From Candidatus Zhuqueibacterota bacterium (GTDB lineage: Bacteria; Zhuqueibacterota; Zhuqueibacteria; Zhuqueibacterales; Zhuqueibacteraceae): a DNA stretch of 64,000 nt. The stretch covers positions 62,001 to 126,000 of the forward strand of contig JAKEEU010000131.1 of NCBI GenBank assembly GCA_022616415.1, written 5' to 3'. Below the pieces are notes generated by a model, which was not told the origin of the DNA, did no database searches, and saw nothing but the letters and a program-made list of their open reading frames with translations. Below, one piece after another: positions 1 through 9,428 of this stretch. Position numbers and translations under genes: made by a program. Positions within the stretch are counted from its first letter, which is position 1. Each line of letters begins with the position of its first letter.

Positions 1-1078
1 CCGTTTTGCTGCCGGCAGGGATGATCACGCCGCGGCCGGCGGTCACGGGCTCCGCGGCATCGGCCCAGGTGTGGCTCCAGATCGGCTCAACAATTAGATC
101 CATGGCCACCGCACCCGAATCATTGGCGAGAGCAAAGCCGGCGCCGAAGTTGAAAGCCCAGGTCGTGCCGGGGTCGCGGGGAATATTCATCAGCTCGTAG
201 TTCGGTATTTTGGGATGCGTTTTGTGGTTGACGGTAAAAATGAACCCGGCGCGCGAGTCCTGTCTTCCGAAAGGCACCATCGATCCCAAGTGCAAGCCCC
301 AGGTATTCGTTTGATCGAGATTTCGCACGATCTCGGCACTAAATCCCTCCCAAAACCAGCGATTATAATAAACGTCGTGGGTCATGCGAATCCGATTGTG
401 CAGCAGCAAGACTTCAAACGACGGTTGCCCAGATTTTTCGCGTAGCAGCCCAATGCGATAGTCGACGATATGGCCGCTCTGCTCGATGCGGGAGCTGTTG
501 CCGTACAAAAAATCAACGCCGTGCATCGCTTCCAGCCCTGCCCAAGAGATGCCAGCGGCAAGCGAAATCCCAGTTCCTGGAAATTTTGTTCCAAGCAGGC
601 CGGCAGCATACAAATTGTTCTTGTTTTGGTCGGCCAATAGCGAGCTTGAATTCCACGCAATGTCGCTTGCTGTGCGCCAACTGATGAAATCCGAGCGCTC
701 CGGGCCGCTAAGCTGCTGCACGGCCAAACTCATGCCGCCAAACCATCTCGCCGAGCCGAGCAAAGCGCCCAACGGCAGGGTTCTAACCCCGCCATTGTTC
801 TCGGTGATGTTGCCAAATACCGGCGCGCTGAAGAGATAAACGCCTTTGAGCCGTCCGCCTTTTGCCGGATTGACAAAGGGATCCAGCGAAGGATCATCAT
901 AAGCAATGGCGACGCCGCCCATGCCGAGATTTTGAGATGGCACGACGAGGAATTGCTCGGTCGCGGCGACGGGAACGGATCTTACGGAGATGAGTTGGGC
1001 TTGAGCGATGACTGGAAGGAAAAACAGCAGCGCAACACTACGGCAGGCACGTTTCTGACGAATGGATAACGTCTTCAT
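1..1078 (-). CDS. Outer-membrane beta-barrel-like protein, partial at window edge
   Basis: The frame stays open from the ATG at 1078 down to base 1, so the 3' end lies outside the window; about 359 residues are visible. The N-terminus has basic residues, a hydrophobic stretch and an Ala-Gln-Ala-Gln cleavage region, as in an exported protein. The early part contains Gly-Met-Gly-Gly-Val-Ala and Asn-Pro-Ala-Lys-Gly, resembling the N-terminal motifs of PorV/FadL-like outer-membrane proteins of the FCB group. The rest alternates aromatic and small residues as in a beta barrel. Function beyond an envelope location is unknown. Read directly from the sequence; family assignment is inference. Confidence 0.75.
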   Translation of the reverse strand, partial: MKTLSIRQKRACRSVALLFFLPVIAQAQLISVRSVPVAATEQFLVVPSQNLGMGGVAIAYDDPSLDPFVNPAKGGRLKGVYLFSAPVFGNITENNGGVRTLPLGALLGSARWFGGMSLAVQQLSGPERSDFISWRTASDIAWNSSSLLADQNKNNLYAAGLLGTKFPGTGISLAAGISWAGLEAMHGVDFLYGNSSRIEQSGHIVDYRIGLLREKSGQPSFEVLLLHNRIRMTHDVYYNRWFWEGFSAEIVRNLDQTNTWGLHLGSMVPFGRQDSRAGFIFTVNHKTHPKIPNYELMNIPRDPGTTWAFNFGAGFALANDSGAVAMDLIVEPIWSHTWADAAEPVTAGRGVIIPAGSKT

Positions 1079-1102
1079 ACCTCAACCTCCCGCTTCTTTT
1101 AA

Positions 1103-1162
1103 GGGGAGTGTGGACTTTCCAGTCCACACCTGCATCGCGGACAAGAAAGTCCGCGCTCCCTC
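1103..1162. repeat. Palindromic miniature repeat element upstream of the outer-membrane gene
   Basis: Terminal inverted repeats of about 16-18 bases (GGGGAGTGTGGACTTTCC on the left against GAGGGAGCGCGGACTTTC read from the right end) flank two hairpins: GTGTGGACT/AGTCCACAC at 1108-1129 and GCGGAC/GTCCGC further right. It sits in the leader of the gene that starts at 1078. The form suggests a MITE- or REP-like element, although it could also form an mRNA structure. Confidence 0.6.
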
Positions 1163-1388
1163 TTTTTTGCGATGAGAAGCATTCGAAATAAGAAATCAAA
1201 CAACGTTCGCAAAATAAAACACAAAATCCGTACCAACAGCATCGAAGGGAAGGAACACACTGTAACTATGTCAAAAACATGGCCCTGGCTGATTGGCAAG
1301 CGAGAAAATTTCTCATCTCGCGTAGCGGAGCAAATTCAAAAACTTGATTATTTGATCAGATTTTTGAAGGAGAGAATGGCCTGGCCAC

Positions 1389-1739
1389 TCATTGGGAAAT
1401 TTTTAAATCCGGCTCAAAAGACTCTAAATTCGGATTAAACTCATAAGCTGCCGTACCTCTGCCAATTTCAAGCTGAAAACGAATCGGCTGGTTGATTTGC
1501 CCTTTGGCTTTTTCTAAAGGCGCATCGAGGTCAGCGCCGATAACTTCGGACAGCCGTTTCAACAAAAACCGGTTCAAGAGGTCCTTGATCAATTTTTCGA
1601 CCGCCAAAGGATCGGTGTTGTGTGACTTATAACTGATCGGGCCGAATTTGCCGGCTTCAATCGGCACGAAGATTTTGCCGGGAACCGGCACATCGGCATA
1701 AGCCAAATCGACATCGAGAAATAATTGGGCTTTGGTCAT
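1389..1739 (-). CDS. Small uncharacterised protein, partner of the CHAT gene
   Basis: A 116-residue protein of unknown family. The ATG at 1739 is preferred to an upstream TTG because GGAG lies eight bases upstream. The sequence has no signal peptide or membrane segment. It contains a charged helical middle (Leu-Asn-Arg-Phe-Leu-Leu-Lys) and a C-terminal part that looks like beta strands (Pro-Ile-Arg-Phe-Gln-Leu-Glu-Ile). It follows the CHAT/TPR gene by 27 bases on the same strand, so the two are probably co-transcribed. Small proteins next to CHAT genes can be partners or substrates, but nothing in the sequence proves this. Confidence 0.6.
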   Translation of the reverse strand: MTKAQLFLDVDLAYADVPVPGKIFVPIEAGKFGPISYKSHNTDPLAVEKLIKDLLNRFLLKRLSEVIGADLDAPLEKAKGQINQPIRFQLEIGRGTAAYEFNPNLESFEPDLKISQ

Positions 1740-1766
1740 AATCAAGCTCCGCAAGAATATAGGAAT

Positions 1767-4700
1767 TTAATTTAGTTGTGCGAGACGGGCCTTTGCATTC
1801 GTGAGCATCGGTTTAAGCTCCGGATCGCAATTCTGCCACAGCTTTATGAATCGCGTATAATGTTGAATCGCCTGCTCGCGTTCGCCCATGGTTTCATAAA
1901 TCTCGCCGCGCTGTAAATGCGAGGGCGCCAGGTAAATCAAATCATATATCGAAATTTCCCCAAAAGAATCGTACCACGCCAACGCTTCTTCGAATCGCCC
2001 CAGCTCGTGCAGCAACATGGCGCGCATGTAACGTTCATACGCTTGTGAATAGAAGGGCGAATCTACGGCCAGTTCGTAGCTCGACTCCATTTTGTTCATC
2101 TCGAGCAACGCCAACGCGTCTGCCGGCTGTTCGAGAAGCCGGGCCACTTGGGCATGCAAGCTTTGGGCAAGGTCGCCAGCCAAGGTGATCACCGTTGGCG
2201 GCCCGCCAAGCTGCTCCAACGTGTTGGCGTATTGAATAACCGCTTCACTTTGCCCGAACCGGACATTGAGAAGCCCCAAGAGATACAAACGCAGATGCGG
2301 GTGCAAGCCGTGGTGAGCCGAAAAAGAATCCAGCGCCGGCGCGGCGGCAGGGACAGCAGCCGTATCCAAACGTTCGAGGGCAGCTCGCAACGCCGCCAGC
2401 TTTGTTTCCGTCACCGGCAAAAACGGCAGGGCCGAGAGCAGGGCGCGATATTCGATCCCGGTGGCGAAATCCAGTTGTTCCGCTTTAGCCAATTCCATTT
2501 GTGCGGCTTTCCAACGGCCCTGGGCAAGCGCCAAATGCGCCAGCACGACGTGGCCAACCACCCGCACGTCATTTGGGTGCGCCGGCAGCGTGAGAAAGCG
2601 CGCGATATTTTCGGCGTTGCGCAAATCGCCGCAATAGGCCGCCACGTTCCAAACCGTGTGCAACACGGTGGCGGCGCGCCGTTGCTGCAGCGCCTCCATC
2701 ATTTGCGCCTGTTGCGCTTCATCCTGAAGCGCGAAGGCCCGCAACGCCAGAATCTCGAACGCCTGCTCGTTTTCCAGCTTCAAGGCGACCACGCGTTGCG
2801 TCAGCGTGTCAAGCTCGGCGCGCCTGCCTTCCAACGCCGCCAGGCGGGATAGATGCAAATAGGCGAGAATATGCGCCGGTTGCAACGCGAGCACGTGCTC
2901 CCAAACGTCACGGGATTCCGCAATCGAGCGGCCGCGCAAAGGGCCGCCATGAAACAAGACTTCCCCCAATTGCGACAAAGCTTCCACATCATCGGGATAG
3001 GCCTCGAGAATGCGGCGGTAAAGCTGCTCGGCTTCCGCAGTGGCGCCACGCCTGGTGGCCAACGAGGCTTCCAACAGGTCGCGCTCGTGCGCGGAAAGGC
3101 GATCGGCATAATGCACGGCTTTCTCAGCAGCAGCGTGGGAAAGGGCGATGCGGCCACGCCACCATTCCGCGATGCTGAGCCGATAATAGGCGAGCGCAAA
3201 GGCCGTGTCGATCGTGATGGCGCGCCGGAATGAAGCCACCGCTCGCTCAAAATCGCCGTCGTCCAGCGCGTTTTCTCCGCTGAGATAAGCTTTCAAAGCC
3301 GGTAAAGTGTCCGTGGTCACGGCGGCGATGCGCCGCATTTTTGTGCTCGGCGCAAAACTTTGATCGGCCAGGAGCTGCGCCGTCAATTGGTCGACCATGT
3401 TGAAGATTTGCTCGGCCTCGCCTTCCACTTGCCCACGCACTAAAAGTTGAGGAGGATTGCTATTCTCATAAAGTGCGGCAGATATGCGCAACCGCCCTCT
3501 CACCTCCGTAATATTGCCGAGCACAAAAAGCCCGGCGCCTAAGCGCGCGGCAATTTTATGGCCTTGCCTCGGCCCAAAGCTGGCGTGATGTTTCTCCACG
3601 GTGCAACTGATAATGGCGCGCGGATCGACGCTGCGCAGCTCATCCGCGCCGTCCAAGTTCGTGCTCAACAAATCAACCATGCCCTTGCCGAGATCGGCAT
3701 ACTCAGCGCTGCCGTTCACCGTGAAGGGCAAAACGGCGATAACCTTAGGAGAAGTTTCAACACGTCGTTTCTTGGGGATCAACGAATATGCCACAAACGC
3801 CGACAGAAGCATGACGAGCGCAGCTACCACCAGCAACAGCTTGCGGCGTTTTCTTCCCCCCGGCCTCACCGGTTGATAGACAATGGGTGCCGGAACCAGC
3901 GCTGCATTTGGTGGAACGGTCTGCCTCGCTTGCCCGAAATTGAATATTCGTCCATCCGGCGAGCGCATGTACAGTACCGGCGCGCTCCATTCGATTTCAC
4001 TGACGCGCGTAAAAATAGCTTTGCGCGCTTCCGCCAAAGCGGCGTCGACGGGATGGCCTTTGGCCAAAGTCTCGTAGAAAACGTGCGACAGCGCGACCGC
4101 GGTCTCGTCCGAAACCGGAAATTGCATCGCAATGACGGCCGGCAAGCCGCTCTGCACGAAGCTCTGCGCCAGGCCGGCAAAAGTATGGCGGCTGTCGCCG
4201 CGGGCGCCGTCACAAGCATTGAGCACCGCCAGCCGCAGCGGCTGATGATCGTGCAAAAGAATTCCCAAACGCTCACCATTCACCGGATCGCCAAGCTCGT
4301 CTTCATCTTCGAGAATGAGCGAGCCGTCTTGCGAGCGCTCGTCGAAAACGCCGTGCCCGATGAAATGAAAGATATGATATTCGCCGTTTTGCAAACGCTT
4401 TTGCAAAGCCGCCAATGTCGCCTCTTCCAGGCGCTCCAACTTTGCCAGCCCGCGGCTTTCCAAATCTTCAAAAGCTTCTTTTAACTTGGCCCATTCGGCC
4501 TCGACGTCGAGCTTGGGATAATTGGCCGGGCTGGAGATCATCACGAGCACGCGCAGCGGCGGCTTGACTTCCCAGGGCCGCAAAGGCGCCGGCAAATTGA
4601 GATAGCGTACGATCGGCGTTTTAACAGAAAGCGCAAGAAACTGGTTCAGCGAAGAATTGTAGAGCAGCTCCCACGGCAAAACCGCCAGCTCCGGCGCATC

Positions 4701-5087
4701 GGCCAGATGCAGGCGGAGGCGGAGTCCTCCACCCGTTTGATCGGCCTCGTCCAAACTGCTTTGCAAGCAGCCACGCAGGGCGTTTTCAAACACGGCCTCG
4801 AAGAGGCGCCCGCCGAGATTGCGCATGGCGATTTTGGCCGAGGCGCACGCGGCGCCATCTTTTTTCGCGGCTTGATCGAGATCGGCAAATAGCTTTTGCA
4901 GCGTCGCGACCGCAACAGGAAGAACGAATTCAGTCGAAGGCTCGCCTGCCAAAGAATTGATGACGCGGGCGGAATATTTGTCGCCGGCGCGATGAATCAT
5001 CAAATCAAAATTAGCATACGCCTGCGGGATGCCGCCGTTGGCGCGTTTTTTGGCCATGCCGTTATGAGCATCGCTATTGAAGAGCAT
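1767..5087 (-). CDS. CHAT-domain (caspase-like) membrane protein with TolB-like domain and TPR repeats
   Basis: A 1106-residue protein. Residues about 175-385 form a CHAT domain, the caspase/separase-like cysteine peptidase fold: the catalytic His is in HFIGHG (His245) and the Cys in LNACDG (Cys292). A single membrane helix follows at about 416-437, after a basic GRKRRK. Residues about 448-580 resemble the TolB-N/FlgO-type domain (VIAVLPF start). The rest (about 600-1106) is a long array of TPR-like helical repeats. Topology would place the CHAT domain in the cytoplasm and the TPRs outside. GAGG eight bases before the ATG at 5087 supports this start; Met11 is an alternative. CHAT proteins act in bacterial signalling and cell-death or conflict systems; the target is unknown here. 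Confidence 0.9.
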   Translation of the reverse strand: MLFNSDAHNGMAKKRANGGIPQAYANFDLMIHRAGDKYSARVINSLAGEPSTEFVLPVAVATLQKLFADLDQAAKKDGAACASAKIAMRNLGGRLFEAVFENALRGCLQSSLDEADQTGGGLRLRLHLADAPELAVLPWELLYNSSLNQFLALSVKTPIVRYLNLPAPLRPWEVKPPLRVLVMISSPANYPKLDVEAEWAKLKEAFEDLESRGLAKLERLEEATLAALQKRLQNGEYHIFHFIGHGVFDERSQDGSLILEDEDELGDPVNGERLGILLHDHQPLRLAVLNACDGARGDSRHTFAGLAQSFVQSGLPAVIAMQFPVSDETAVALSHVFYETLAKGHPVDAALAEARKAIFTRVSEIEWSAPVLYMRSPDGRIFNFGQARQTVPPNAALVPAPIVYQPVRPGGRKRRKLLLVVAALVMLLSAFVAYSLIPKKRRVETSPKVIAVLPFTVNGSAEYADLGKGMVDLLSTNLDGADELRSVDPRAIISCTVEKHHASFGPRQGHKIAARLGAGLFVLGNITEVRGRLRISAALYENSNPPQLLVRGQVEGEAEQIFNMVDQLTAQLLADQSFAPSTKMRRIAAVTTDTLPALKAYLSGENALDDGDFERAVASFRRAITIDTAFALAYYRLSIAEWWRGRIALSHAAAEKAVHYADRLSAHERDLLEASLATRRGATAEAEQLYRRILEAYPDDVEALSQLGEVLFHGGPLRGRSIAESRDVWEHVLALQPAHILAYLHLSRLAALEGRRAELDTLTQRVVALKLENEQAFEILALRAFALQDEAQQAQMMEALQQRRAATVLHTVWNVAAYCGDLRNAENIARFLTLPAHPNDVRVVGHVVLAHLALAQGRWKAAQMELAKAEQLDFATGIEYRALLSALPFLPVTETKLAALRAALERLDTAAVPAAAPALDSFSAHHGLHPHLRLYLLGLLNVRFGQSEAVIQYANTLEQLGGPPTVITLAGDLAQSLHAQVARLLEQPADALALLEMNKMESSYELAVDSPFYSQAYERYMRAMLLHELGRFEEALAWYDSFGEISIYDLIYLAPSHLQRGEIYETMGEREQAIQHYTRFIKLWQNCDPELKPMLTNAKARLAQLN

Positions 5088-5431
5088 TAGTCCTGCCTCT
5101 CCTGCTTGAATTGGGGAAAACCATGGCTATAACCTTGTTGCCAGCGAGCAGCGCCAAAGCATATCCAGATAAATTCGGGAAAACCTTACTAAATAATAAA
5201 GACAATCAAAAGGCAAAAATCTCCCACGGTAAAAAAAATATTTTGCCGGGTAATCACTTGATTACCATCAAAACTTAATTAATTTTTCGGCGACTCGTGG
5301 TGAATTCGGCGCATTTCGGTGGGAAAAAACTTGCTCTGTGCCTGGGAGAAGTTAATCAGCCGGTTGGCAATAAATCGGGGGCAAAAAATTTTATTGGCAC
5401 GGTTGGACACGCTTTGCTTTATGCTTTACGA
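5088..5431. other. AT-rich intergenic region with a small palindrome
   Basis: No gene is supported between the start of the CHAT gene and the next small gene. The only clear structure is the perfect inverted repeat GGTAATC-ACTT-GATTACC at 5249-5266, next to an A/T run. It lies about 160 bases upstream of the CHAT start and could be an operator or a weak hairpin. Confidence 0.4.
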
Positions 5432-5779
5432 TCAATTCTCGCCGCCGTTGGGAACGACGACGATTTTTTGAATGAGGCTGGTGACGACGCGGTTGCCAAA
5501 CTCCAAACATAATCCGCACGCTGCGGCAATATCGACTTTGATGATGCTGCCGCCCCACGTGCAGCCGGCAATGGTCGTTTTCATGGGCGACAGCCCTTCG
5601 CGATCAAACCAGCCGCCGGAGACAAGATAGTAGCCGTTCTCGATGACGCGAATGGAATAAACGGAATTGAGCGTCACCACGATCAGCCAATCGCCGAAGT
5701 GCAGATCAGCTTTCCGCACTTGTTTCAGCTTTTCCGACTGTTCGATAATCAAATCGAGGCTTTGGCCGTATTGGGGCAT
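5432..5779 (-). CDS. Conserved-looking small protein of unknown function
   Basis: A 115-residue protein from an ATG at 5779. The N-terminal 25 residues are helical and charged. The remainder alternates short beta strands with glycine turns (VSGGWFDREG, TWGGS) and contains Cys-x-x-Cys near residue 88 (CGLC). There is no signal peptide or membrane helix. It stands alone between the CHAT gene and the amidohydrolase, on the same strand as both. I do not recognise the family. Codon usage matches the neighbours, which argues for a real gene. Confidence 0.55.
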   Translation of the reverse strand: MPQYGQSLDLIIEQSEKLKQVRKADLHFGDWLIVVTLNSVYSIRVIENGYYLVSGGWFDREGLSPMKTTIAGCTWGGSIIKVDIAAACGLCLEFGNRVVTSLIQKIVVVPNGGEN

Positions 5780-5801
5780 GGTCGTTCGTTTCTATAAAAG
5801 C

Positions 5802-5870
5802 GTTAGCCAGTTAGCCGGTTCGCCCGTTAATCCCGAAAATCGGGACAGACGAGCTAACCGGCCAACCTGT
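5802..5870. repeat. Octamer-period inverted array
   Basis: Successive 8-base units GTTAGCCA, GTTAGCCG, GTTCGCCC, GTTAATCC on the left are mirrored by inverted units on the right (GAGCTAA, CCGGCCAA), with the small hairpin TCCCGAAAATCGGGA in the centre. It fills the space between the small gene at 5779 and the stop codon of the amidohydrolase at 5871. Related octamers occur at 54371 and 55264. Confidence 0.6.
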
Positions 5871-8800
5871 TTATTGACAACTGCACTGTATCTCCCCAAA
5901 CCCAATTCCCACCCCTTTCCACACGAACGCTTCGCTCGTGCGCGCGTTCTCCCAAAAGAACGGGCTGCGCGGGCGCGGATGATTGCCGCTTTCATTCATG
6001 GTTTCGGCGTCGTACAAACGGCCGTTCTTCATCACGTACAAAATATGCTCGCTATTTTGGATATTGTCAAGCGGATTTTTTTCGAGCACGATCAAATCCG
6101 CCAGCTTGTTCGGCTCGAGTGAGCCAATGTCGCCATCCAAGCCGAGATATTGCGCGCCGTGCAAAGTTGCGACGCGAATGGCTTGCAGCGGCGTCATGCC
6201 GCCTTGCGCCAGCATCCACATTTCCCAATGCGCGCCGAGCCCTTGCAATTGGCCGTGCGCGCCGAGCAAAACTTTGGCGCCGGCATCCAGCAGCGCTTTC
6301 GCCGTTTGCGCATTGCCGAGGTGCCCGAAATCATCGTCCGGAATCATCATGCGCCGCCGCGCGCGGCTGTCGATAATCGGCCGCGGCGTGAAATTCAACA
6401 GCCGCGATTTTTCCCACACGTTGGTTTTTTGATACCAATAATTTTCTCCCCAAATGCCGCCGTAACCGACGATCAACGTCGGCGTGTAGCCGGTTTCGCT
6501 CGCACCCCAAAGTTTGAGCACGTCGTTGTAAACCGGCGCCACCGGAATCGAATGCTCGACGCCGGTGTGGCCGTCGAGAATCATGCTCAAGTTGTGATAG
6601 AAAAACGAGCCGCCCTCCGGCACCACCATCATCTGCAACTCACGCGCGGCTTGAATCACCTGCTGGCGTTGGTTGCGCCGCGGCTGGTTGTAGCTTTTCA
6701 CCGAGAACGCGCCCACCGCTTTCATCCGGCGCAAATGCGAGCGCGCATCGTCCAAATTGTTGATCACCGCTTTGGAACTGCCATCGGCGCCGTAAAGAAT
6801 CGTGCCGGTCGAATACACCCGCGGGCCGACCATCTTGCCGGCGGCAACAATTTCGGCCAGGCTGAAAACCGTTTCGGTATTCGCCGAAGGGTCGTGCATC
6901 GTCGTCACGCCATAAGCCAGATTGGCAAAATACGCCCAACTCTGTTGCGGTAGCAAACCGCTGATGAAATGCATGGCGTGCGCATGCACATCAATAATGC
7001 CCGGCATGATGGTTTTGCCTTGCATGTCGATCCGTTTGGCATCGGTGGGAATCTCGACTTCGCTCGATTTCCCAATGGCGACAATACGATTGCCACCAAC
7101 GACGATCGCGCCATTCTCAATCACCTCATCGCCGCGCATCGTAATGATTCGTGCGCCGACCAAGGCCAACTTGCCCGTCGGGGCGTCGGTTTTCAACTTC
7201 AAACCGAGGCGCAGTCCGGTTGTATCCGGTGGCGGAATACTGTCAGCAGCGCCTTCGACAAATTTGAAGCTGCGCGTCAGCTCCCGTGTGAAATATTCCG
7301 GACCGATGGTCCAATGCAATTTCTTGCTGTCTCCGGACCAGTGCAGATAACTGCCGGCATCGCGCGAGACTTGTTTGACGGGAATCGCTTTGATTTTAGC
7401 ATTGAGATCAATCGCGCCGCCGGTTTGTGGAAATGGCGCAACGTAGGCGTTGAACAACTCAGTGAACGCCACCCACTCTTCATCCGGACTCGGCACGACG
7501 TCGGTGACGTATTTCAATTTGAAATGCTCACGCGGCTCGCCGCCATCCAATCGCACGCTCTTGTAAGTTTTCTCCATGCCGCCGCCGGTGAGATAAAAGA
7601 TGCGATCGCCTTTGCGAGTGAAACGTGGGTCGCGGCCTTCTTCGGTGATCAAATTCGATTGGCCGCCATTGGCAGAAATCCAATATAGGCCCAACTCAGT
7701 GCCGTGCGCCAATCCCAAAACACTGTTGCCGTTGTCGCGCTGGTAAACGATTTTTTGTCCGTCGAAAGAAAATTGGGGGCCGCGATAATAGCCCTTGCGC
7801 GTGGTGAGCTTTTGGGGTTTGGCGCGGCCATCGAGAGGCGTTTTATAAATGGCGCCGAGTGCGGTGTCACTCCACGTGGTGTAAACGACCCACTTGCCGT
7901 CCGGACTAAATGCCGGCTCAAACTCAAAATCGTTGTCATTGGTCAGACGCTGTACCACGCCATTGGGCAAACGCCTTTTCCAAAGATGGCCGGCGGCATT
8001 GAACACGAGCCACTGGCCGTCCGGTGAAGTGACGGCGTTGCGAATCATTTTCACTTCAACCGAGTCCGGACTGACTTTTTGCGGATAGCGCAGCGCCGCG
8101 GTGATGGTTTGTTTGACTTTCGCTTCAAACGGAATCTGCGTTGCTTTCTTGGTTGCAGTATCAATTTTCCATAAATGACCTTTTGCCCAAATAACAATAT
8201 TTTTACTGTCCGGCGTCCACGCGTAATTGGGATACACGCCGAAAATCGCCCACGTCTCTTGCTGATCTTTGCTCAAGCCGTCGTAAATCGGCATCTCCTC
8301 GCCGGTTTGCAAATCGTAGAGATAAAGCACACTCTTCAAACGCACGCGGCGGACGAAGGCGAGATATTTGCCATCCGGCGAAGGTTGCGGACGCGCCGCG
8401 CCGCCGGCGCCCGCAATCAAATTCGTCAGCTTGCCGGCTCCGCCCGTCTGGATTTCGCGGTCGAGGCGACGAATGACGTAAATTTGGCCGTTGGGGTCTT
8501 TATTGTATTGAAAGGTGGGGCCCGGGCTCATGTCCTCGCTGAAATAAACGTAGCGGCCATCCGGTGAAACACACGGTTCGCCAGCATCTTGCTGATCATT
8601 CCGGCGCTTGGTAAGCTGTAAACCTTCAAGGCCACCGGAAGCGTGATACAACCACATCTCGCCGGCGCCGAGCGAGCGCGTGCCGGTGAAATGCTTGCGG
8701 GCGATGAGATACTTGCCATCCGGCGTCCAGCTCGCATTGTTCAACAAACGGAAATCTTCTTTGGTCACTGCCTTAGCGCCGGAGCCGTCGCGATTCATCA

Positions 8801-9209
8801 CCCAAATATTATCGCCGCCGGCGCGGTCGCTGGTGTAGCTAATCTTTTTGCCATCGGGGCTGAAACGCGGCTGCACTTCAAACGCCGGGCCGCCGGAGAG
8901 CAGTTTCGCCGCGCCTCCGGTGATTGGCATAATATAAATGTCACCCAACAAATCAAAGACAATCTCTTTGCCATCCGGACTGACATCAAGATTCATCCAC
9001 GTCCCCTCTGTCGTGGTGAATTCCACGTCGCTGGTCGGCCCATGCGCCGCGGTTACGTCCCATTCTTTTTTCGTTGAGGAATCTGATTTTTTGGTGGAAT
9101 CTTGCTTAGTGGCTTTCGTGGTGTCGGCAGGAAAAATTTCGGCGTGAAGCGCAGACGAGATACAGAATAGACAAACGATCAGCAAAGTGCAAAAGCAGCG
9201 TCGCGGCAT
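5871..9209 (-). CDS. Exported TolB-propeller amidohydrolase
   Basis: A 1112-residue protein. An N-terminal signal peptide (hydrophobic LLIVCLFCISSALHA) is followed by a Lys/Ser-rich linker. About residues 50-650 contain repeated PD40/TolB motifs of the form F-S-P-D-G-K, making beta propellers. The C-terminal part, from about residue 690, is an amidohydrolase: metal-binding HAHAMH after GIIDV, a Lys in SVKSYNQ, a later His in GHTGVEHS, GAHGQ with HWEMW near the end, and the closing LADLIVLEKNPL typical of the family. The fold hydrolyses amide or ester bonds in a metal-dependent way; the substrate cannot be told. It has its own promoter (9322-9350). Its 5' end and promoter are duplicated at 10831-11005. 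Confidence 0.93.
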   Translation of the reverse strand: MPRRCFCTLLIVCLFCISSALHAEIFPADTTKATKQDSTKKSDSSTKKEWDVTAAHGPTSDVEFTTTEGTWMNLDVSPDGKEIVFDLLGDIYIMPITGGAAKLLSGGPAFEVQPRFSPDGKKISYTSDRAGGDNIWVMNRDGSGAKAVTKEDFRLLNNASWTPDGKYLIARKHFTGTRSLGAGEMWLYHASGGLEGLQLTKRRNDQQDAGEPCVSPDGRYVYFSEDMSPGPTFQYNKDPNGQIYVIRRLDREIQTGGAGKLTNLIAGAGGAARPQPSPDGKYLAFVRRVRLKSVLYLYDLQTGEEMPIYDGLSKDQQETWAIFGVYPNYAWTPDSKNIVIWAKGHLWKIDTATKKATQIPFEAKVKQTITAALRYPQKVSPDSVEVKMIRNAVTSPDGQWLVFNAAGHLWKRRLPNGVVQRLTNDNDFEFEPAFSPDGKWVVYTTWSDTALGAIYKTPLDGRAKPQKLTTRKGYYRGPQFSFDGQKIVYQRDNGNSVLGLAHGTELGLYWISANGGQSNLITEEGRDPRFTRKGDRIFYLTGGGMEKTYKSVRLDGGEPREHFKLKYVTDVVPSPDEEWVAFTELFNAYVAPFPQTGGAIDLNAKIKAIPVKQVSRDAGSYLHWSGDSKKLHWTIGPEYFTRELTRSFKFVEGAADSIPPPDTTGLRLGLKLKTDAPTGKLALVGARIITMRGDEVIENGAIVVGGNRIVAIGKSSEVEIPTDAKRIDMQGKTIMPGIIDVHAHAMHFISGLLPQQSWAYFANLAYGVTTMHDPSANTETVFSLAEIVAAGKMVGPRVYSTGTILYGADGSSKAVINNLDDARSHLRRMKAVGAFSVKSYNQPRRNQRQQVIQAARELQMMVVPEGGSFFYHNLSMILDGHTGVEHSIPVAPVYNDVLKLWGASETGYTPTLIVGYGGIWGENYWYQKTNVWEKSRLLNFTPRPIIDSRARRRMMIPDDDFGHLGNAQTAKALLDAGAKVLLGAHGQLQGLGAHWEMWMLAQGGMTPLQAIRVATLHGAQYLGLDGDIGSLEPNKLADLIVLEKNPLDNIQNSEHILYVMKNGRLYDAETMNESGNHPRPRSPFFWENARTSEAFVWKGVGIGFGEIQCSCQ

Positions 9210-9360
9210 GGTCTCTCTCCCTCGAGGTAAATGCGTTCTCTCACACAGTCTGAATGCAGATCAGGCTTTGAATTTCCTTCGCGTTGCGGTGCAAATCAAT
9301 GCAGAGCGTACGGCATGAAAAAGAATACACAAAAGTTGGGGAAAAGTCAAGAGGAGAATT
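9183..9360. repeat. Direct repeat, copy A: 5' end and promoter of the amidohydrolase gene
   Basis: This segment holds the first nine or so codons, the leader and the promoter of the amidohydrolase. It matches 10831-11005 in the same orientation at roughly nine bases in ten, with one two-base gap. The two copies flank the Rpn-nuclease/DUF433 block. Confidence 0.9.
9322..9350 (-). promoter_or_regulatory. Sigma-70-type promoter of the amidohydrolase gene
   Basis: Read on the minus strand, TTGACT (9350-9345) and TATTCT (9327-9322) are separated by 17 bases. They match the -35 and -10 consensus at five and four of six positions. The ATG lies about 110 bases downstream. Both boxes and the spacer length are conserved in the second copy at 10967-10995. 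Confidence 0.6.
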
Positions 9361-9428
9361 TGAACGATTGACCGGGCCGAAAATAAGTGGAGAGCATTTC
9401 ACGCTCTCCACTTCACACTTGACGATGT

